The notes beneath the pieces were generated by a model that made no database searches, had not been told where the DNA came from, and was given only the letters and a program-made list of their open reading frames with translations. A DNA stretch of 64,000 nt from Anarhynchus alexandrinus (lineage: Eukaryota > Chordata > Aves > Charadriiformes > Charadriidae): positions 124,001-188,000 of the forward strand of contig VUYV01000400.1 of the NCBI GenBank assembly GCA_008711295.1, written 5' to 3'. This document shows, one piece after another, positions 60,211 through 64,000 of this stretch (within the stretch, counting starts at the first letter, position 1; the number at the start of each line of letters is the position of its first letter). Position numbers and translations under genes: made by a program.

Positions 60211-61987
60211 ACTGATATATGACCCTATGTCTACAAGACGAGTTTTTCAACCATCTTCAGGCATTCACCAGTATCATGAAATCCCCGAGAACAACCTAGC
60301 TTGGACAGACTGGGCTGGATATTTGCTTTCTGAGTTTCTTAACACTTGCTAAGGTAAAAAGCAGGTAAACACCTGGTCTTCAGTAGGATCCTGAATTAAT
60401 GGCTGGCAGCCCATCACCTGGCAAGTTGATGAGGACACCAGACTACTGCTTGCCCATACGGCTCCATGCCCAGGCTCTCACACAGGACTTTCACCATCAA
60501 GACAGAACCATAAAGGTCCTTGAAAGCAATGGGAAACTCTGCTTATAAAGCTGATGGCGTGATACTGCCCTCCGTCTTTGCTTCAGCGTCAAGGACACCT
60601 AGGCCTTTAAGCCTACGTACAAGGTAACCGCGCCTGCCCCGAGCCCCTCGCAGGCTGAGAAACTAATGGCGAGCTCAGATATATCATCCTAAGCGACAAT
60701 TAATTGACCTCAAAGCTGCAGCAACTCCAGAGGCATCGTTGCTGGCTCTATTGTTTTTTAATGTGTCATTCGGAGAAGGTCAGCAGGCTCCTGTAAGAGA
60801 CATACGAAGGACTTGCTGAAGCAGATTGCCAGCTCGAGAGAGGATTAAATTATGATTCCTCAGACTCCAGTTTTATCTTATGGTGGGTGATTTGTGTGCG
60901 AGGCAGAAGAGAAAGGAACAGACATTGCAACGTTTCTCAAAAGCTACTTTTCAAGGGACCTACAACAGACATCATAAAGTTTGTAATACCAGAGCACCGG
61001 GTACAGAGATACTGTCTTGCCCTTGCCAGATAGCTTTGCTAGGCCCTGTTGAAGTATTAACACCACTGAAAAAACAGCTGTAAATCAGAAATGTAGGTCT
61101 CGTAGGGTAACCAAACCCTGTTAAAGAGCTGCTGAGTTTGGAAATGGGAAGTCCTACACTAATAAAAAATTAAAGAACAGGAGGTAAAAAAGCAAAGAGA
61201 TGCCCTTCCCCAGTATCCCAATCTTCAAACTCGCTTCCAGAGTGCCTGAAGAAAACAAACCATTTGTTTTGCCTCAAGGCGTTAAAAGCTGCAACCACCC
61301 AAATATCAAAGGCCCAGATTTCCTCTCCCTGTCAGCAACTATTACAATTAAATTACATTGTTTAAAAACAACAGCAAAATGTCTGCATTGCACTGAAACT
61401 TGAAAACAAAGAAGTCTGCGTACAGCATGAAAAAAACAAAGCGTGCCTCAGTGAGGCTCTTTCAACAACTTCTATTGCACTGCCTTGCAACTGGATGGCC
61501 TTCAGGCAGCCTGTGAAGAACAACGGGGACTCACCTATAGTGCATTAACCTTATGGACTGACCTGGTTTGGTTGTGTTGATGGTGACTGCATCCTTGGAA
61601 GAGGGCATCTTCAAGCAAAAAGTATCGAGAGTGTGTAGTGGTAGTAACGTAGGCAGCACTCAAGGCTGAAATCACGAGGATGTGAGGGGTGGGGTGACTT
61701 TGTGCTTCAAGAGGAATGAAACAGGATCTCAACAGCGGAAAAAAGACTACTCGCTTTAGGAAACTCACTATTCATTGAAAATAAAGAACAATTCTGAAAT
61801 GGTCCTTTAAACTATCAAAGCATACAGCTAGGCTAAATTTTCAGGAAGAAGTTTGTGTCAATTTTGGCAAATGGTTTTGGCCTTTTGGTGTTTTTTCAGT
61901 CAAAACTAAACTTTTTAATAAAAATAATAATTTTTGTTGTCCTGACCCTATATTTAGTTTGGGGTTTTTTTTTACTCTTAAAAAAAA
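60211..61987. other. Noncoding stretch, nothing recognised
   Basis: Frames up to 77 codons, none recognisable. No transposon until the CR1 at 61988. Confidence 0.7.
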
Positions 61988-62252
61988 GCTATGATAGAAC
62001 AAGAGGTAATGGGCACAAACTTAAACATAGGAAGTTCCGTCTAAACACGAGGAGGGACTTCTTTACTTTGAGGGTGGCAGAGCACTGGAACAGGCTGCCC
62101 AGAGAGGTTGTGGAGTCTCCCACTCTGGAGACATTCAAAACCTGCCCAGACGCCGTAGTGCATCCTGCTGTAGGTGACCCTGCTCTGGCAGGGGGGTTGG
62201 ACTAGATGATCTCCAGAGGTCCCTTCCAACCATGATGTTTCTGTGATTCTGT
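61988..62252 (+). mobile_element. CR1 LINE, 5'-truncated 3' end
   Basis: Reads [40 protein letters not shown] and [10 protein letters not shown] in one uninterrupted frame to the stop at about 62205, the C-terminal block of CR1 ORF2. The 3' UTR ggggttggactagatgatct and ggtcccttccaaccatgatg follows, and it ends gtgattctgt at about 62252. The subfamily (GHKLKHRKF) differs from the 56781 copy (GFKLEEDRF). Bounded upstream by a short A run at 61980-61987. Dead by truncation. Confidence 0.96.
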
Positions 62253-63268
62253 AATAAGCCAGTACATGTTACTAAGGCCCATGCTTCTGCAGTAATTTGA
62301 AAAAAGTGAAATCTTCCATAATTTATCTTTATAAAATATTTGTAAAGAAATTTACAGTGATAGAAATGCATTTAAACACTTGCTACATGCGTATATCTAC
62401 TGGATTCCCTGCCTCAGCGTTTTTGGTTTCTCCTAGGCATTTTAGCAGCCTAGAAACCTAAACCTGCAAGGCCCTCAGCTACCTGGGATGACAGTGCAGG
62501 GCAGGGACCTCGGTTAGGGGGTGATGCCACCATGCAATATCGGTCACCACTCCTTCACTCCAACTCCAGTGTCCCTTACGGCACCACCACCCATTTGAGA
62601 CAGCTGCTGATGGGAACTGGAAGGGCCATCAGCTCCAGACACCGTTGACTGCTCTGGTTACTTTCTTCGCATTTTGCCATCAGGTTTCATGACTCCTAAG
62701 CATTACCTTCTTAATCCATTTATGGCAGCGGTGCAAACTTTAGGATCCCATTCCCCTTCCACGGTCTTTCCTGAGATCTCTTCTTTCAGGCTTTAACAGC
62801 TTCTGGTAGGTTTAACAGTATAAGTATATAAGTCTCTCCCTTCACACACATGGCACATCTGTAAATGTCAGGCTGAGAGCTACACAAGCTCAGAAAAGGT
62901 GTTCCAAGAAACGCAATGTCAGGAGAAGAAACCAGCAAATTCAGTTAGTGGGGGATGCTCTGTAGTCTGATGCAGAAGAAATAGGACCTGAAATTTTAGT
63001 CTCTAATTTCTGTGCATGTTTTTCTGTGGCTGTGGGCATAAACCCGACCTTTCGTCATTTATGTGCTTCACAAGAGCACCGGTCTAGGCTGATGAAAGCA
63101 CAACGATGATGACTATGCAGTCAAGACAAATGGGATTTTTGCATTGCATTCAACAAAAAAGAAATCCTGAGTAACTTCCATAAGGGTTGAAAATAGCTTT
63201 ATTCAACTGCTATTGTGTTAAGGTAGAAATTATTGAACATTTTTTCCTGTGGTTATGCAGGCTTCCTC
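62253..63268. other. Noncoding stretch, nothing recognised
   Basis: No open frame of note outside the CR1-derived ones and no repeat signature. Confidence 0.7.
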
Positions 63269-63290
63269 AAAAAGCTGTTATCAGCTTTTT
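63269..63290. other. 9-bp perfect hairpin with 4-base loop
   Basis: aaaaagctg, loop ttat, cagcttttt, followed by taaca. Weakly rarer than chance; no transposon context seen. Confidence 0.5.
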
Positions 63291-64000
63291 TAACAGGAAC
63301 ATAAAGGGGCTATTTCAGAAAACAGCAACTTAAAATTATCATGAAAGTACTCATACATAGGCAGGTGGATGGGCATTTCGCACTCATGCCTGTTCCTGAG
63401 AGAGGACAGGCCTTTTTAGGACACTTTGGGTAACATGAAGAACCACAAGAAAATTCCTGATGCTTTCAGAGAACAAGGTGGCAACTACGGAGCATTTGTA
63501 AAACTGAATAGTGGAGCTGGAAACTGAAGAACAAGCATTGACATGACAGAAATAAAATTCCTTGACTGAACATGGTCCTTTATTAAGGCTTAGCTATTAC
63601 ACACATTATATATGTGAGGTTAAATATGCGTAAGAAATGCAGTTAAACAAGGTGACGCTGAAAGCCCCCTGGGTCAGGAAGAGGGGTGGGGACTTACAGG
63701 GTCTCCATCACTCCTGCATATAGTCCTGCTCCTTTTAATTTCCCTGGTCTTGCTCCATCTAGGGAGCAATCCTTACCTCTAAGGCAGCACTGAGGGGGGA
63801 CCTGGTGAGCTGATGGGCTGGGGGGTCCCTCACTTGCCCAGCACAGTCTGCTCCAAGCCAGCTACCTTGCTACTTCTGACACAAAAGTATCTTAGGAAAG
63901 TGATGTAATTTTCTATACTCGGGCACGAAAAGCGAAATAAAACATGCAGCAAAAGAGTCGATTCTTAAATTGGCTAGTTTGATTAATATATCAAAGGGGA
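63291..64000. other. Noncoding stretch to window end
   Basis: AT-rich then mixed composition; I see no open frame above about 60 codons, repeat or motif that I can name. Confidence 0.7.

Noticed and set aside
1..64000. Endogenous retrovirus, CRISPR array or bacterial operon
   Set aside because: No paired LTRs with a primer-binding site, no gag/pol motifs, no regularly spaced repeats and no bacterial gene organisation are visible.

Overview
This window looks like nuclear DNA of a bird, and no protein-coding gene could be supported in it. The bird call rests on several truncated CR1 LINEs whose 3' ends read 'ttggaagggacctt' or 'ggtcccttccaacc' and finish in gattctatga or (ATTCTATG)n, which is the avian CR1 signature. 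Recognisable recent transposons are sparse (about 2-4 % of the window), no primate or rodent repeats are seen, and the background is AT-rich with frequent short A/T runs. The species cannot be named from this.

Layout. 1-21,700 is unique-looking noncoding sequence with a CpG-rich island-like patch at about 4,800-5,005, short tandem repeats (5,797-5,875; 6,956-7,014; 7,294-7,327), a double CACGTG E-box (11,094-11,105) and a possible MIR-type SINE relic near 16,550. 21,700-25,720 holds two CR1 3' ends in opposite orientations (21,710-21,982 plus; 24,330-24,665 minus) and a likely fossil palindromic hAT-type MITE (25,642-25,714). 25,720-33,250 is featureless apart from simple repeats. 33,255-34,125 is a strongly eroded, sauropsid-wide CR1 reverse-transcriptase relic. 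35,270-35,660 is a compact CpG-rich patch ending in a cluster of perfect palindromes. 35,700-53,480 contains one short CR1 (45,801-45,922), homopolymers each interrupted by a single N, and small GC-rich patches. 53,480-54,690 contains an approximately 72-bp direct duplication spaced 946 bp apart. 55,437-55,540 is the best MIR-like SINE relic. 56,781-57,275 is the longest recent CR1. 58,504-58,840 on the minus strand looks like a polyadenylated transcript copied into DNA, or a 3' terminal exon. 61,988-62,252 is a last CR1.

The many open frames are short (longest 229 codons), overlap each other on both strands, and show no recognisable domain or convincing exon structure. The reading that fits best is a gene-desert or large-intron segment, where function, if any, lies in regulatory elements or unseen noncoding RNA exons. 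No clearly novel biological system was found. The most worthwhile leads are the palindrome/CpG patch at 35.3-35.66 kb, the spaced duplication at 53.5-54.6 kb, and the possible retrocopy at 58.5-58.85 kb, since birds carry few processed pseudogenes.
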